Program-made: the position numbers and the translations under genes
Shown here: positions 37,225 through 47,435 of the stretch, piece by piece
Position numbering within the stretch: the stretch's first letter is position 1
How the letters are laid out: every line of letters starts with the position of its first letter
DNA from: Runella sp. SP2
Lineage (GTDB): Bacteria; Bacteroidota; Bacteroidia; Cytophagales; Spirosomataceae
NCBI RefSeq assembly: GCF_003711225.1
Contig: NZ_CP031030.1
Span: forward strand, 2,046,001 to 2,110,000
DNA: 64,000 nt
Reading direction: 5' to 3'
The notes under the pieces: model-generated
What the model was told of the DNA's origin: nothing
What the model saw: the letters and a program-made list of their open reading frames with translations, nothing else
Database searches by the model: none

Positions 37225-39453
37225 ATGAAAATTAGAAATCGCCTCATTCCTTCTCAGTATTATCTCCCCCTCGTTATTTTTGGGGTTTCTGCACTATTTT
37301 TTGGCTGTTCTCAGTACAGTACAAGCGGTTTGAGTGTAGGGTATCACAACCTTACAGCCAAATACAATGCCTATGTCATCGCTCGTGATAAGATGAAAGA
37401 GGCGGACATTGCCTTGAAAAAAAATAGGAAAGAAAATTATAATCAACTTCTTCCAATTTTGTACCCGTTGGACTCGATGGAGGCAAAAAGTGTGGATGCG
37501 CTTTTGCAAGATGTCATAAAAAAAGGGTCACTGATTCCTGACCGCCACCAAAATAGCCGTTGGGTGGACAATGCCCTTGTTTTGATTGGTCGCGCGCGGT
37601 TGTACAAAGGACAGTTTACCGATGGGATTGAGACATTGCGTTATGTCAATGCCAAAGGCAAAGATGATGATGATAAACATGAAGGTTTGATTTGGCTCAT
37701 GCGTGCGTACGTGGAAACCAAAGACTACAACAGCGCCCTCAGCGTAGCCGAACACCTCAGAAGCTTGCCTTTGAACGAAAATAATACCCGTGATTTTTAT
37801 TTAGTAAAAGCCTATTTGCACCAACAAAAGCAGGAGATTCCGCTGGCACTTGGGATTTTGGAGGAAACGTTTCCGTTGCTTTCTAAAAACGAAGAAACCG
37901 CCCGAATTCATTACGCAGCGGCCCAAATGTACGATCTTATTGAGAAGCCTTTGGCCGCCAATATTCATTACAAGGCTGTCTCAAAAAATAGACCTTCGTA
38001 CGATTTGGAGTTTTTTGCCAAAATGAACTCTCTCCAGAATGAAGCCCTGACCAACTCCTCGATTTCTACCGAAGATGGTTTCAAAAAACTCCTGAACGAC
38101 CGCAAAAACAACGACTTGATTGACCGCCTGTATTACTCGATGGGGGTGATTGAAACCCGCAAAAAAAATTATAAAAAAGGGCTTGAGTTCTTTGGCAAAT
38201 CGGTTCGTGAAACCACTACCAATACCACGCAAGTTCCTTTTACTTATCTGGAAATGGCGAAAGTGTATTATGATAAGCTTCAAAATTATGAGTTAGCAAA
38301 AGCATATTTTGATAGTGCGCTTGTGTTGTTGCCAGTTGCTTCACCACAGCGCCAAAAAGTAGCCGAACGAAAAGATGTTTTGGATGAGTTTGTGAAGCAA
38401 ATTACCACGATTCGGACGGAGGATAGCCTACAACGATTGTCTCAGATGAATCCTGCAACGTTGGATAAATACTTAGATAAGGTAATTGAGGACGAGATTG
38501 CGGATTACAAACGAAAAGTGAAAGAGGCTGAAATGCTGGTTTCGCAAGCGCAGAGTTTGAGTGCTAATGCGTCTAATTTTGATGGAAATCCCGCCGAACG
38601 TTTTCCTTTGTATGATTTGACGTTGGTTAATACGGGAAAAGTGGAGTTTAGACAGCGTTGGGGAAATCGAACGTTGGAAGATGATTGGCGCCGAAGTGCC
38701 AAAATAGCTACCTTAATGACTCCCGCGGATAACAACATTACGGCAGTACCAACCACCCCAGGCCAAAGCCCTACCATTCAAATCGCAGGGGATGATTTGG
38801 TGAAAATGACCAAAGACTCACCCGAATGGAAAGCTAAAAAAGATGCGCTCTACCGTAATATTCCCCTGAAAAAGCAAGAGTTAGATGCCTCAAACCAGCG
38901 ATTGGAAGATGCACATTATAAATTAGGAAAGATTTATAAGTTTAACCTTGAAGAACCAGACAATGCAGTCAAAACGTTTGAAACAACTTTGTCCCGTTTT
39001 CCAAACACAAATTATAAACCCGAAATTTATTACCTGCTTTTCTTAACGTCGGCCAAAAATAGCCAATCCTGGAAAGATAAGTTGCTGGCTGAATTTCCAA
39101 ATTCGTCCTTTACGCGCCTTCTGACCAAAAATGGTGGCGCTGTCGCAGCTTCAGGTAATATTGAGCTGGAAGCAATGAAGGACTATGAAAAAATCTTAAC
39201 CCTGTATCAATCGAATAATTTCTCAGAAGCATATGCTCAGCTCGAAATGGCGATGGTCACTTACTCGGGTAGTAAAATTGAGGATAAGTACGCTTTGCTT
39301 CGGATTTATTTACTAGGAAAGTTACAAGGAAAAGAGGCATATTTGAAGGCTCTGAACAGTTTTGTGAAAGATTATCCTTCTAGTGCCCTCCTGCCGAGGG
39401 TTCGGGAGGTACTAGAGTCGCAGCAATCGACATCAAGTAAGAAAAATGGTTGA
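37225..39453 (+). CDS. TPR lipoprotein, PorW/SprE-like (type IX secretion/gliding)
   Basis: 742 residues from the ATG at 37225; a TTG at 37207 is a less likely start. The lipobox FFGC ends at Cys28. The first mature residues (STSGLSVGYHNLTAKYNAYVIARDKMKEADIALKK) are the hallmark of PorW/SprE-type proteins, followed by tetratricopeptide repeats through the middle (YSMGVIETRKKNYKKGLEFFGKSV, ALLRIYLLGKLQGKEAYLKAL). PorW/SprE assists type IX secretion and gliding, tying in with the T9SS-sorted protein at 31453. Its stop codon overlaps the -33 box of the rpsO promoter. Confidence 0.8.
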   Translation: MKIRNRLIPSQYYLPLVIFGVSALFFGCSQYSTSGLSVGYHNLTAKYNAYVIARDKMKEADIALKKNRKENYNQLLPILYPLDSMEAKSVDALLQDVIKKGSLIPDRHQNSRWVDNALVLIGRARLYKGQFTDGIETLRYVNAKGKDDDDKHEGLIWLMRAYVETKDYNSALSVAEHLRSLPLNENNTRDFYLVKAYLHQQKQEIPLALGILEETFPLLSKNEETARIHYAAAQMYDLIEKPLAANIHYKAVSKNRPSYDLEFFAKMNSLQNEALTNSSISTEDGFKKLLNDRKNNDLIDRLYYSMGVIETRKKNYKKGLEFFGKSVRETTTNTTQVPFTYLEMAKVYYDKLQNYELAKAYFDSALVLLPVASPQRQKVAERKDVLDEFVKQITTIRTEDSLQRLSQMNPATLDKYLDKVIEDEIADYKRKVKEAEMLVSQAQSLSANASNFDGNPAERFPLYDLTLVNTGKVEFRQRWGNRTLEDDWRRSAKIATLMTPADNNITAVPTTPGQSPTIQIAGDDLVKMTKDSPEWKAKKDALYRNIPLKKQELDASNQRLEDAHYKLGKIYKFNLEEPDNAVKTFETTLSRFPNTNYKPEIYYLLFLTSAKNSQSWKDKLLAEFPNSSFTRLLTKNGGAVAASGNIELEAMKDYEKILTLYQSNNFSEAYAQLEMAMVTYSGSKIEDKYALLRIYLLGKLQGKEAYLKALNSFVKDYPSSALLPRVREVLESQQSTSSKKNG

Positions 39454-39480
39454 TTTTTAAAACAAAATCGTCTATCTTTG
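39450..39480 (+). promoter_or_regulatory. rpsO promoter
   Basis: TTG (39450-39452), 20 bases, TATCTTTG (39473-39480): full consensus. The -33 TTG overlaps the stop codon of the upstream gene (39451-39453). Start of transcription is expected near 39486, about 50 bases before the rpsO ATG. Confidence 0.75.
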
Positions 39481-39534
39481 CAGGCGTTTTTGTTTTTTAT
39501 ATTTTTCACGTTTAAACAATCTGAGGTTACAATC

Positions 39535-39804
39535 ATGTATTTAACATCGGAAGTAAAAAAAGACTTGTTCAAAAAATTTGGCAAGTCTGAAAGCGACACT
39601 GGTTCTTCAGAATCACAAATCGCACTTTTCACTCACCGTATCAATTATTTGACGGAGCACTTGAAGCAGCACAAGCATGACAATGCTACGCGCCTTGGCC
39701 TTTTAAAGTTGGTAGGTAAGCGCAGACGCTTGTTGAACTATCTTCTCAAGAATGACATCAGCCGTTATCGTGCTATCATCGCTGAACTGAATATCAGAAA
39801 GTAA
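39535..39804 (+). CDS. rpsO: 30S ribosomal protein S15
   Basis: 89 residues, full length. I use the ATG at 39535 ([16 protein letters not shown]); an upstream extension is not family-like. It binds 16S rRNA in the platform. Motifs [29 protein letters not shown] and [24 protein letters not shown] are diagnostic. It has its own promoter, and a 12-bp hairpin separates it from pnp, the conserved rpsO-pnp neighbour order. In E. coli S15 regulates its own translation; I see no clear counterpart here. Confidence 0.97.
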   Translation: MYLTSEVKKDLFKKFGKSESDTGSSESQIALFTHRINYLTEHLKQHKHDNATRLGLLKLVGKRRRLLNYLLKNDISRYRAIIAELNIRK

Positions 39805-39814
39805 TGCGATACTT

Positions 39815-39855
39815 CAAACAGGGAATGTCAGGCAACTGGATTCCCTGTTTGTTAT
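39815..39855 (+). terminator. Hairpin between rpsO and pnp
   Basis: CAAACAGGGAAT (39815-39826) pairs with ATTCCCTGTTTG (39840-39851), followed by TTATTTAT. Likely a terminator or processing site for rpsO mRNA. Confidence 0.75.
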
Positions 39856-39963
39856 TTATCTTCACCTAAGTAAGTAAATAATATCTTTTTGCGGTTTTAT
39901 AAATAATAACCTATCATGTTCGCTGAAGGATAGGTTTTCAAGCGGTTTTTTAATTCTTCTTTC

Positions 39964-42186
39964 ATGTTTAACATCATCACAAAGACTATCAACCTGCCCG
40001 ATGGTCGTATCATTACAATTGAGACAGGAAAGCTTGCTCGTCAGGCCCACGGTTCGGTCGTGGTTCGTATGGGGAATGCCATGCTCCTAGCTACAGTTGT
40101 ATCTAATCCCGAGGTAAGACCTGGTACAGATTTTTTACCACTATCGGTTGATTACCAAGAAAAATTTGCTTCGGCTGGCCGTATTCCTGGAAGTTTCCAG
40201 AAACGCGAAGGCCGTTTGTCAGACCACGAAGTTTTAGTGAGTCGTTTGGTGGATCGAGCTTTGCGTCCCATGTTCCCAGACGACTTTTATGCAGATACGC
40301 AAGTCAACGTTTTCTTAATTTCAGCAGATCCAGAGGTATTGCCTGATGCCCTTGCTGCGTTGGCTGCCTCTTCAGCATTGATGATTACAGACGTACCTTT
40401 TAATGGACCAATTTCTGAGGTGCGTGTTGCCAAAATCAATGGTGAATACATCATTAACCCGCCTACGTCACAACTGAAAAATGCTACTTTAGATCTTATC
40501 GTAGCCGCTTCCGAGAAAGACATCTGTATGGTGGAAGGTGAAATGAATGAAGTCTCAGAAGAGGAAATGGTAGAAGCTCTGAAAGCTGCCCACGAAGTGA
40601 TTAAAATCCAGTGTGCCGCTCAAAAAGAATTTGAAGCAGAAGCTGGGAAAACCGAAAAACGCTCTTTTGAGTACGTAGTACACGACGAAGAGCTTCGTGC
40701 ACAAGTACGTGAGGCTTGTTATGATAAAATTTATGCAGTTGCTCGCCAAGGCAGTGCCAATAAGCAAGTGCGTAAAGATGGTTTCAAAGCCGTTATTACT
40801 GAGTTTTTGGAGAAATTCAAAGAAGAGAATCCAGAAACGTACGACGAAAAAGTAGGTCTTATCAAACGTTATTACCACGATTTAGAGTGGGAAGCGTCGC
40901 GCCGTTTGGTGTTGGATGAGCGTACTCGTCTTGATGGGCGTGCATTAGACCAAATCCGCCCAATTATGTGCGAAGTTGACTTCTTGCCTACACCGCATGG
41001 TTCGGCCTTGTTCACCCGTGGTGAAACACAGTCGTTGACGACGGTGACATTGGGTACAAAACTCGATGAACAAATCATTGATACAGCGATGTTTTATGGA
41101 TATGGCCGTTTCTTGTTGCACTATAACTTCCCAGGCTTTTCAACGGGTGAGGTAAAACCAAACCGTGGTCCTGGTCGTCGCGAAGTAGGACACGGAAACT
41201 TGGCGCACCGTTCGTTGAAAAAAGTATTGCCTCCAGATGAAGAAAATCCATACACGATTCGTATCGTTTCGGATATCTTAGAGTCAAACGGTTCGTCGTC
41301 AATGGCTACTGTGTGCGCAGGTACGCTTGCTTTGATGGACGCTGGGGTGAAAATTAAAGCGCCAGTTGCAGGTATTGCCATGGGCTTGATTACTGACGAA
41401 CAAGGAAAATACGCCGTACTTTCTGATATCTTGGGCGATGAAGATCACCTTGGTGACATGGACTTCAAAGTGACGGGTACTGAAAAGGGCATTACTGCTT
41501 GTCAGATGGACTTGAAAGTTAACGGACTTTCGTACGAAGTATTGGTAGAAGCACTTGACCAAGCTCGCCGTGGACGTTTGCACATCTTGGGCGAAATGAA
41601 GAAAGCGATTACTGAAGTTCGTCCAGAGCTTAAACCACAGACTCCTCGTGCGGTAGTTATCCAAATTGCGCAAGACCAAATCGGTGGCGTCATTGGACCA
41701 GGTGGTAAAGTGGTTCAAGAAATTCAGCGTGTTTCTGGTGCTACTGTGACCATCGAAGAGCGTGATAGCATGGGCTATGTAAGCATTTTTGCCAACAATG
41801 CCGATAGCATGGACATCGCCGTAAAACGTATCAAAGGCATTGTGGCAATTCCAGAAGTAGGTGAAGTTTATACGGGAACAGTGAAGACGCTTCAACCTTT
41901 CGGGGCCTTTGTAGAATTTATGCCAGGCAAGGATGGATTATTGCACATTTCCGAGATTACGTGGGAGCGCCTAGAAACCATGGATGGCGTTCTTCAGGTA
42001 GGAGACGAGGTGCAAGTGAAACTTGTGGAGCACGATAAGAAAACGGGTAAATTCCGCTTGTCACGCAAGGTTTTACTACCCAAACCCGAAGGATTCGTTG
42101 AAAGACCACCCCGCGAAGACCGTGGCGATCGCAACGATAGAGGTGGAGATCGTCGTCGTGATGACAACCGTCGTCGCGATAAGTAG
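39964..42186 (+). CDS. pnp: Polyribonucleotide nucleotidyltransferase (PNPase)
   Basis: Degrades RNA 3' to 5' using phosphate. 740 residues: a first RNase PH domain ([29 protein letters not shown]), a helical linker, a second catalytic RNase PH domain ([52 protein letters not shown]), a KH domain ([27 protein letters not shown]) and an S1 domain ([29 protein letters not shown]). The tail is short and rich in Arg, Asp and Gly (about 25 residues), perhaps an RNA- or partner-binding extension. Confidence 0.98.
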   Translation: MFNIITKTINLPDGRIITIETGKLARQAHGSVVVRMGNAMLLATVVSNPEVRPGTDFLPLSVDYQEKFASAGRIPGSFQKREGRLSDHEVLVSRLVDRALRPMFPDDFYADTQVNVFLISADPEVLPDALAALAASSALMITDVPFNGPISEVRVAKINGEYIINPPTSQLKNATLDLIVAASEKDICMVEGEMNEVSEEEMVEALKAAHEVIKIQCAAQKEFEAEAGKTEKRSFEYVVHDEELRAQVREACYDKIYAVARQGSANKQVRKDGFKAVITEFLEKFKEENPETYDEKVGLIKRYYHDLEWEASRRLVLDERTRLDGRALDQIRPIMCEVDFLPTPHGSALFTRGETQSLTTVTLGTKLDEQIIDTAMFYGYGRFLLHYNFPGFSTGEVKPNRGPGRREVGHGNLAHRSLKKVLPPDEENPYTIRIVSDILESNGSSSMATVCAGTLALMDAGVKIKAPVAGIAMGLITDEQGKYAVLSDILGDEDHLGDMDFKVTGTEKGITACQMDLKVNGLSYEVLVEALDQARRGRLHILGEMKKAITEVRPELKPQTPRAVVIQIAQDQIGGVIGPGGKVVQEIQRVSGATVTIEERDSMGYVSIFANNADSMDIAVKRIKGIVAIPEVGEVYTGTVKTLQPFGAFVEFMPGKDGLLHISEITWERLETMDGVLQVGDEVQVKLVEHDKKTGKFRLSRKVLLPKPEGFVERPPREDRGDRNDRGGDRRRDDNRRRDK

Positions 42187-42288
42187 ATTTTTGTTTTTTT
42201 AACTTAAATTAGAAAGTAAAAAATCAACTTTTGATTCGCTTTTTACGTTACACTCTTGTAATAGTACAAAGCACCAAAGTAAAGATAG

Positions 42289-43152
42289 ATGAGACAGCTT
42301 AAAATTAGTAAGCAGATAACCAACCGCGAAAGCCAGTCGCTTGACAAGTATTTACAAGAGATTGGTAAGGTGGATTTGCTAACTCCTGATGAGGAGGTGA
42401 CTTTGGCGCAGCGAATTCGAGAGGGAGACCAACAAGCTTTGGAACGACTTACCAAAGCTAACCTTCGATTTGTGGTATCTGTAGCAAAACAATATCAGAA
42501 TCAAGGTCTTTCGCTTGGTGACCTTATCAATGAAGGTAACCTCGGTTTGATTAAAGCCGCTCAACGCTTTGACGAAACCCGTGGTTTTAAATTCATCTCG
42601 TACGCTGTATGGTGGATTCGTCAGTCCATTTTGCAAGCGTTGGCCGAACAATCTCGTATTGTCCGCCTTCCACTCAACCGTGTTGGGTCATTAAATAAAA
42701 TATCGAAGACATTCTCAGATCTTGAACAAAAATTTGAGCGTGAACCATCACCCGAAGAACTGGCCGAAGTATTGGATATTTCAGCCAATGAGGTGGTGGA
42801 TACACTCAAAATTTCTGGCCGCCACGTTTCGATGGATGCGCCGTTTGTGCAAGGGGAAGAAAATAGCCTCCTCGACGTTCTTGAAAACGACATGGAAGAG
42901 AAGCCTGATCAAGGGCTTATCAATGATTCTCTTCGTAAAGAAGTTGCCCGCGCTTTGTCAACCCTCACGCAACGTGAGTCGGATGTGATTGCGCTTTACT
43001 TCGGATTGAACGGAGAACATCCCATGACGTTGGAAGAAATTGGAGAGAAATTTAATTTGACCCGCGAACGTGTTCGCCAAATCAAAGAAAAAGCGATTCG
43101 CCGCCTACGCCATACTTCACGCAGTAAAGCGTTGAAGACGTACCTCGGTTAA
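42289..43152 (+). CDS. rpoD: Primary RNA polymerase sigma factor
   Basis: 287 residues, without region 1.1, as in the primary sigma of Bacteroidota. Region 1.2 is [31 protein letters not shown]; regions 2.1-2.4 run [43 protein letters not shown] to [30 protein letters not shown]; region 3 is short; region 4.2 is [29 protein letters not shown]. It directs transcription from the TTG/TAnnTTTG promoters noted in this window. It stands alone after pnp and ends at a strong terminator. Confidence 0.96.
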   Translation: MRQLKISKQITNRESQSLDKYLQEIGKVDLLTPDEEVTLAQRIREGDQQALERLTKANLRFVVSVAKQYQNQGLSLGDLINEGNLGLIKAAQRFDETRGFKFISYAVWWIRQSILQALAEQSRIVRLPLNRVGSLNKISKTFSDLEQKFEREPSPEELAEVLDISANEVVDTLKISGRHVSMDAPFVQGEENSLLDVLENDMEEKPDQGLINDSLRKEVARALSTLTQRESDVIALYFGLNGEHPMTLEEIGEKFNLTRERVRQIKEKAIRRLRHTSRSKALKTYLG

Positions 43153-43171
43153 AAGACGTACAAGCATTTCT

Positions 43172-43203
43172 AAAAAAGCCACTGCAAAGTGGCTTTTTTT
43201 TTA
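43172..43203 (+). terminator. rpoD terminator
   Basis: AAAAAAGCCACT (43172-43183), loop GCAA, complement 43188-43199, then more T: a 12-bp perfect stem with a long T-tract. Confidence 0.92.
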
Positions 43204-43251
43204 TACCTTGTTCCAACCTTTTACGGTAAAAAAAAGTCATACTAGAAAAAT

Positions 43252-43809
43252 ATGGCTATGAAAAAGACAATGATTACATTAATGGCTGGCTGTTTGGTCG
43301 CAGTGCTGGGAGCTTGCGAAAGCCAAAACGTGGAACAAAAAGCCCAAAAGTTAGAAAACAATGAACTTGCTGGTACCTGGGTGTTGAAAAGTATCCTACT
43401 TGGCGATATGATGGATTTGCCATGTGGCATTCCTAATGAAGGAAAGTTTGAGCCAATCACGCTAGAGTTGACGACAACAAAAGACGAAACGGGAGCAGTT
43501 CTGTTATTGAATGGCCGCTCGTCGGTGAACCAGTATTCTGGTAGTTATGCGTTAGAATCGTACGACGAAACTACCAAAACGGGCAAACTTAAAATGTCTC
43601 CAATTGGAAGTACAAAAATGGGTGGTTCGCCAGAGTTGATGCAATGCGAATCTCGCTATTTTTTATTGTTAGGCCAAGCAGTTGATTATCAGTTGAGCAC
43701 CATCAATGGAAAACAACAACTTGAATTGGGGGTTTTGAGTACGCAGAAATCAGCCGCTCCCATTGGAGGAAAAGGAAATTTTTTGATTTTTGAAAAACAA
43801 TCCAAATAA
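43252..43809 (+). CDS. META-domain lipoprotein
   Basis: 185 residues; ATG at 43252 or 43258 (MKKTMITLM). The lipobox is VLGAC, Cys22 from the first ATG. The domain matches META/HslJ-like proteins: LAGTWVLKSILLG near residue 39, a central NGRSSVNQYSGSYAL and GSTKMGGSPELMQCESRYFLLL. META-domain proteins are envelope or secreted proteins, some linked to stress or antibiotic tolerance; the role here is unknown. It sits between the rpoD terminator and its own terminator at 43821-43852, so it is monocistronic. Confidence 0.75.
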   Translation: MAMKKTMITLMAGCLVAVLGACESQNVEQKAQKLENNELAGTWVLKSILLGDMMDLPCGIPNEGKFEPITLELTTTKDETGAVLLLNGRSSVNQYSGSYALESYDETTKTGKLKMSPIGSTKMGGSPELMQCESRYFLLLGQAVDYQLSTINGKQQLELGVLSTQKSAAPIGGKGNFLIFEKQSK

Positions 43810-43820
43810 GTAAAATAAGA

Positions 43821-43858
43821 AGCCTGACTTAGTCATTTTGCTAGGTCAGGCTTTTTTA
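43821..43858 (+). terminator. Terminator after the META lipoprotein gene
   Basis: AGCCTGACTTAG (43821-43832) pairs with CTAGGTCAGGCT (43841-43852) with one G-U, then a T-run. Confidence 0.88.
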
Positions 43859-43913
43859 TGAACTTAAACATACCATTCGAGCACTTTGAAGTGCAGTTCG
43901 TGGGTTGCCCATT

Positions 43914-43941
43914 TTGAAATATAGGGAAGAAAGTAGTTTTG
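43914..43941 (+). promoter_or_regulatory. Possible promoter of the subtilase gene
   Basis: TAGTTTTG (43934-43941) is an exact -7 box 24 bases before the ATG at 43966. The nearest TTG (43914-43916) gives a 17-base spacer, shorter than usual. Confidence 0.4.
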
Positions 43942-43965
43942 TAAGGTAATTAATTTAAACGCCTT

Positions 43966-45705
43966 ATGAAACGAATTACAACTCTCTCAGTCGCTTCTTT
44001 GCTAACGCTCTTCGTTGCTTCTTGCGAACAAAAAATCATTCTTGAGCCTGTTTCCAGTACCCCTGACCAAGTGCACGCGAGTACGCGCACTGATATTCTT
44101 ACAAAAAAACAGTTGGAAGAGCGAATGGCAGCTATCGCCTTCAAAAACAATGACGAATTTGATTGGCGATTGGCAGATGATGTCATGATTTTTTCTGGAC
44201 TTAAACACGCCAAAGATGGAAATATCTTGATGATTGGTTACAAATTACCCACGGTTAAGGGCGATTATGGCTGGGATTTGAATCAAAGTGCGACCAAAGA
44301 TTGGTTGATGGTTCGAGAAAAATTACTCAACATTGCTTTTGAAGAAGAACAAAAATACAATCCTAAGCTGAAGAGCCCCAACGAAATTCTAGTGGCTGCC
44401 AGTAAAGAAATGCCGAATTTCGATTTACGGATAACGGAGTTAAGCACCATTCAAAAATTACGCGAAACGGGACTTATCCGCTATATGGAACCTACTTTTG
44501 TTCCTGATAATTATATCGGTTCAGAAAAAGGACAGGCCAAGAGTGGAGGCGGTTTTGGTTGTGGAGAAAATACGGGAGTTCATGGGCTTCGGGTGGACGA
44601 AGATTATTTTTTGGCAGTTCAAGGAACGCAACGCAAGGTGTCGTGGCAGCTACGCGACCATAATACAGACTTTGCTTGGTTTTTGGGAGCAAACGGTTAT
44701 TCTCCAACGGCCAATAAGCGCTTTACCATTGCTTACGTGGACACGGGACTTTCTTCGATTCAACCCATCATGAATCAAAATTTTGACGATGGCGATTCAC
44801 AAGGTCGATTTGTGGCAAGCTTCAGTACAGTGCCTAATGGACGCGGAGGGGTAATTTCCCCTGAAGATGTATGCGGACATGGTACCGCTTCGGCTTCGAT
44901 TGGTACTTCGCCCTCGTATGACAATAAAATAATTGGCGTTGCGCACAAAGCAAACTTGGTTTCGGTAAAGGCCGCTCACGACGTGCTATTGTCTGAATGG
45001 TCAGAATATCGAGGGGTAGCGGATGCTTTTTCGGGATTGGCGCGCACTACCGTAGATGTGATTAGTATGTCGATGGGGACAGTGTTAATTGGATATTCGT
45101 TGGCCAATAACCAAGTTTATCGTATGGCGATTAATTCCATTCGAGATGGGGTAATGCTGGCGAAGTATAACAATAAGTTGATGTTTTGTGCCGCAGGGAC
45201 GATTCCTCCCGCTGTGGGATTGGCGATGGAGCAATTACCTAGTTATTTGCAAAATCTTGACATTCGTCACCGAATTATTTTCCCTGCCTCTATGAACAAC
45301 GAAGTATATGCCGTGACTGGAGTACAACGTCAAGTGAATAACAATAATGCTGCTTTTGGCCTCAAACAATATACCAACATTACAACTTGTACTTCGTGCT
45401 GTTATCACAATGATGTTGATTTTGGCGTAGTTATGCAAAAAAGAACAGGAGCTTCCAAAGTGATTTTATCCCTTCAAAATGACCAAAGCGATATTCCTTC
45501 CAACTTTGGTGGCTCTTCGTCCGCCACGGCTACGATGTCGGCGATGGTGACGGCGGTTTGGTCGAAGTACCCAACCTTAAATAGTACCGAAATTATGAAC
45601 CATATTAAGTTCCATAGTAGTCGATATGGCGCACTACATCCAAAAATTGGCTATGGTATGCTGGATATGTTTGAAGCGACTCGTTATGCACAGCCTGCCC
45701 GTTAA
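43966..45705 (+). CDS. Subtilisin-like (S8) serine peptidase lipoprotein, atypical oxyanion site
   Basis: 579 residues. The lipobox FVASC ends at Cys20. Residues 21-200 form an N-terminal region without known domain, possibly a propeptide. The peptidase domain has Asp259 (AYVDTGL), His305 (CGHGTASAS) and Ser518 (FGGSSSATATMSAMV), in subtilisin order. The usual oxyanion Asn region AAGN reads FCAAGT, with Thr412 at that position, and the Pro after the catalytic Ser is Ala. A cysteine cluster (TTCTSCC) near residue 475 may form disulphides. It is likely exported; activity is uncertain given the substitutions. Confidence 0.82.
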   Translation: MKRITTLSVASLLTLFVASCEQKIILEPVSSTPDQVHASTRTDILTKKQLEERMAAIAFKNNDEFDWRLADDVMIFSGLKHAKDGNILMIGYKLPTVKGDYGWDLNQSATKDWLMVREKLLNIAFEEEQKYNPKLKSPNEILVAASKEMPNFDLRITELSTIQKLRETGLIRYMEPTFVPDNYIGSEKGQAKSGGGFGCGENTGVHGLRVDEDYFLAVQGTQRKVSWQLRDHNTDFAWFLGANGYSPTANKRFTIAYVDTGLSSIQPIMNQNFDDGDSQGRFVASFSTVPNGRGGVISPEDVCGHGTASASIGTSPSYDNKIIGVAHKANLVSVKAAHDVLLSEWSEYRGVADAFSGLARTTVDVISMSMGTVLIGYSLANNQVYRMAINSIRDGVMLAKYNNKLMFCAAGTIPPAVGLAMEQLPSYLQNLDIRHRIIFPASMNNEVYAVTGVQRQVNNNNAAFGLKQYTNITTCTSCCYHNDVDFGVVMQKRTGASKVILSLQNDQSDIPSNFGGSSSATATMSAMVTAVWSKYPTLNSTEIMNHIKFHSSRYGALHPKIGYGMLDMFEATRYAQPAR

Positions 45706-45730
45706 GTGAACGATTTAAAAAGATTTTCTG

Positions 45731-45764
45731 AAACTTCTATCTGTAGAAAGGTAGAAGTTTTTAC
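45731..45764 (+). terminator. Hairpin after the subtilase gene
   Basis: AAACTTCTA (45731-45739) pairs with TAGAAGTTT (45752-45760), followed by TT and A. A modest terminator. Confidence 0.6.
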
Positions 45765-45785
45765 TTTTAAGGAAAATCAACACAA

Positions 45786-46829
45786 ATGGCTTGGATTATC
45801 GCTACTCGTCTGAATACGAATATCTTACAAATATTATTTTGGGGTATGATTTGGGTACAATATGGTTGTACGCGCCCCTCGCCTCCAGTGTATGCGGGTG
45901 CTAAAATGAAAGGCGTTAATTTGGTTGCTCCGCCAGAACCGATTGATTCAGCGGCTTTTGTGCCACTAAGTACACTAAAAGCGGAATGGGTGGCGGTGGT
46001 GCCCTACGGTTTTTGCCGTGAAAATGAGCCTCATTTTTACTTTAATTCCAACAAAATGTGGTGGGGGGAGTCAATTGAAGGAATTGCTAAAACCATTGAA
46101 TTAGCCCATAGAAACAAGCTTAAAGTAATGCTAAAGCCCCATGTTTGGGTAGGACGTGGGATGTACACGGGAGATTTTGATTTAAAAACGGAAGCCGATT
46201 GGCAGACTTTTGAAAAAGACTTTGGTAATTACATTTTGACCAATGCGCGAATTGCGGATTCTTTAAAAGTGGAACTGTTCTGCATCGGCACTGAAATGGA
46301 TAATTTTACCCAAAAAAGGCCTGCTTTCTGGAAAAATATAATCAAGGAGGTTCGTAAAATATACCAAGGACAACTTACTTACGCCGACAATTGGAACCAT
46401 TATCCCAAAAACCCCTTTTGGAATGAGCTAGATTTTATCGGAATTGACGCTTATTTTCCTTTATCTTCTGAAAAACATCCGACCATTGAAACATTACAAA
46501 AGGGGTGGAAGCCGCATTTGAGCGAAATTGAAAACTTTGCGGGAAAATACCAAAAACCTATTTTGTTTACCGAAATAGGCTATCGAAGTGTTGATTTTGC
46601 CACCGAGAAACCGTGGGAATCGCATGATGAAAAACCCGAAAATTTGGCATTACAAGCCGATGCTTACCAAGCATTTTTTAACGAAGTGTGGCCCAGAAAA
46701 TGGCTCGCGGGAGCTTTTGCTTGGAAATGGTTTTTACAACAGCCTAAACGCCAATTTCACCGTGATACGTTTTCCCCTCAATTTAAACCTGCCGAAACGG
46801 TGCTCCAAAACGCCTTTGGACAGCGGTAA
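45786..46829 (+). CDS. Glycoside hydrolase family 113-like protein
   Basis: 347 residues with a hydrophobic N-terminus ending near YGC (possible lipoprotein). The body is a TIM barrel of the GH113 beta-mannanase type: MKGVNLVAPPEP, the strand LKVMLKPHVWVGRG near residue 116, the acid/base Glu in FCIGTEMDNF near 168 and the nucleophile Glu in ILFTEIGYRS near 261. Closely related barrels occur as domains of non-mannanase proteins, so substrate is not proven. It converges tail to tail with the zinc-ribbon gene, four bases apart. Confidence 0.82.
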   Translation: MAWIIATRLNTNILQILFWGMIWVQYGCTRPSPPVYAGAKMKGVNLVAPPEPIDSAAFVPLSTLKAEWVAVVPYGFCRENEPHFYFNSNKMWWGESIEGIAKTIELAHRNKLKVMLKPHVWVGRGMYTGDFDLKTEADWQTFEKDFGNYILTNARIADSLKVELFCIGTEMDNFTQKRPAFWKNIIKEVRKIYQGQLTYADNWNHYPKNPFWNELDFIGIDAYFPLSSEKHPTIETLQKGWKPHLSEIENFAGKYQKPILFTEIGYRSVDFATEKPWESHDEKPENLALQADAYQAFFNEVWPRKWLAGAFAWKWFLQQPKRQFHRDTFSPQFKPAETVLQNAFGQR

Positions 46830-46833
46830 TTTA

Positions 46834-47190
46834 TCAGGGGGTTTTTCGATCTTTTACGACTAAATATTGCTCATTTTCGAGCGGTAAGTAGCCATATTCA
46901 TACACAAAAACGTATGTAGCACCTTTTTGGGTGGTGCGGGTACTGGTAAAATAAGTAAAGTCAAAACCTTCTCTCAGCAACGCGTTTTTTGAGATTTTTC
47001 CCTTGTCATCTTCCTTACAGGCTTCCTCCAAGATTCGGCGATTTTTACGAAGTGTGTTATTGATGTTCCGAACAAAATTGTTGGAGTCCGAATTGAGTTT
47101 GTTGTTGTACGCGTTGCGGCACGCATCCGAACAAAATTTTTTGTCGGAACGCCCCATTATTTTTTCTCCACATTCAGGGCAAGTTTTCAT
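46834..47190 (-). CDS. DUF2116-type zinc-ribbon protein
   Basis: 118 residues. The N-terminus is a zinc ribbon, CPECGEKIMGRSDKKFCSDAC (Cys pairs CxxC and CxxxC), resembling the C-terminal treble-clef of FYVE-less DUF2116 proteins. A helical middle (FVRNINNTLRKNRRILEEACKED) leads to a beta-rich end (FTYFTSTRTTQKGATYVFVYEYGYLPLENE). The small size and nucleic-acid-like zinc ribbon hint at DNA or RNA binding, but this is inference. Found in many Bacteroidota. Confidence 0.75.
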   Translation of the reverse strand: MKTCPECGEKIMGRSDKKFCSDACRNAYNNKLNSDSNNFVRNINNTLRKNRRILEEACKEDDKGKISKNALLREGFDFTYFTSTRTTQKGATYVFVYEYGYLPLENEQYLVVKDRKTP

Positions 47191-47435
47191 GGCAAGAATT
47201 AGAAGTTATTTTTAGTTAATAGCTTGATATTCAGCAAGTTTTGTTTTTAGGAATTGCAAATAATACCCTAAATATATAATTTTTTATCCGTTTGTAAACG
47301 GTTACAAACGTTTTTATTCAACTAGAAACGCGTACGAACCGAATCGAGTGGCGGTGAGGCTGCACCTTTGTATCGTCGATTGAGAGACAGTTGACGAAAC
47401 AAAATCAAATCACTCAAATACAAACTTTTAGGAAC

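Noticed and set aside
41299-41895. 198-codon minus-strand frame inside pnp
   Set aside because: Antisense shadow of the second RNase PH and KH domains.
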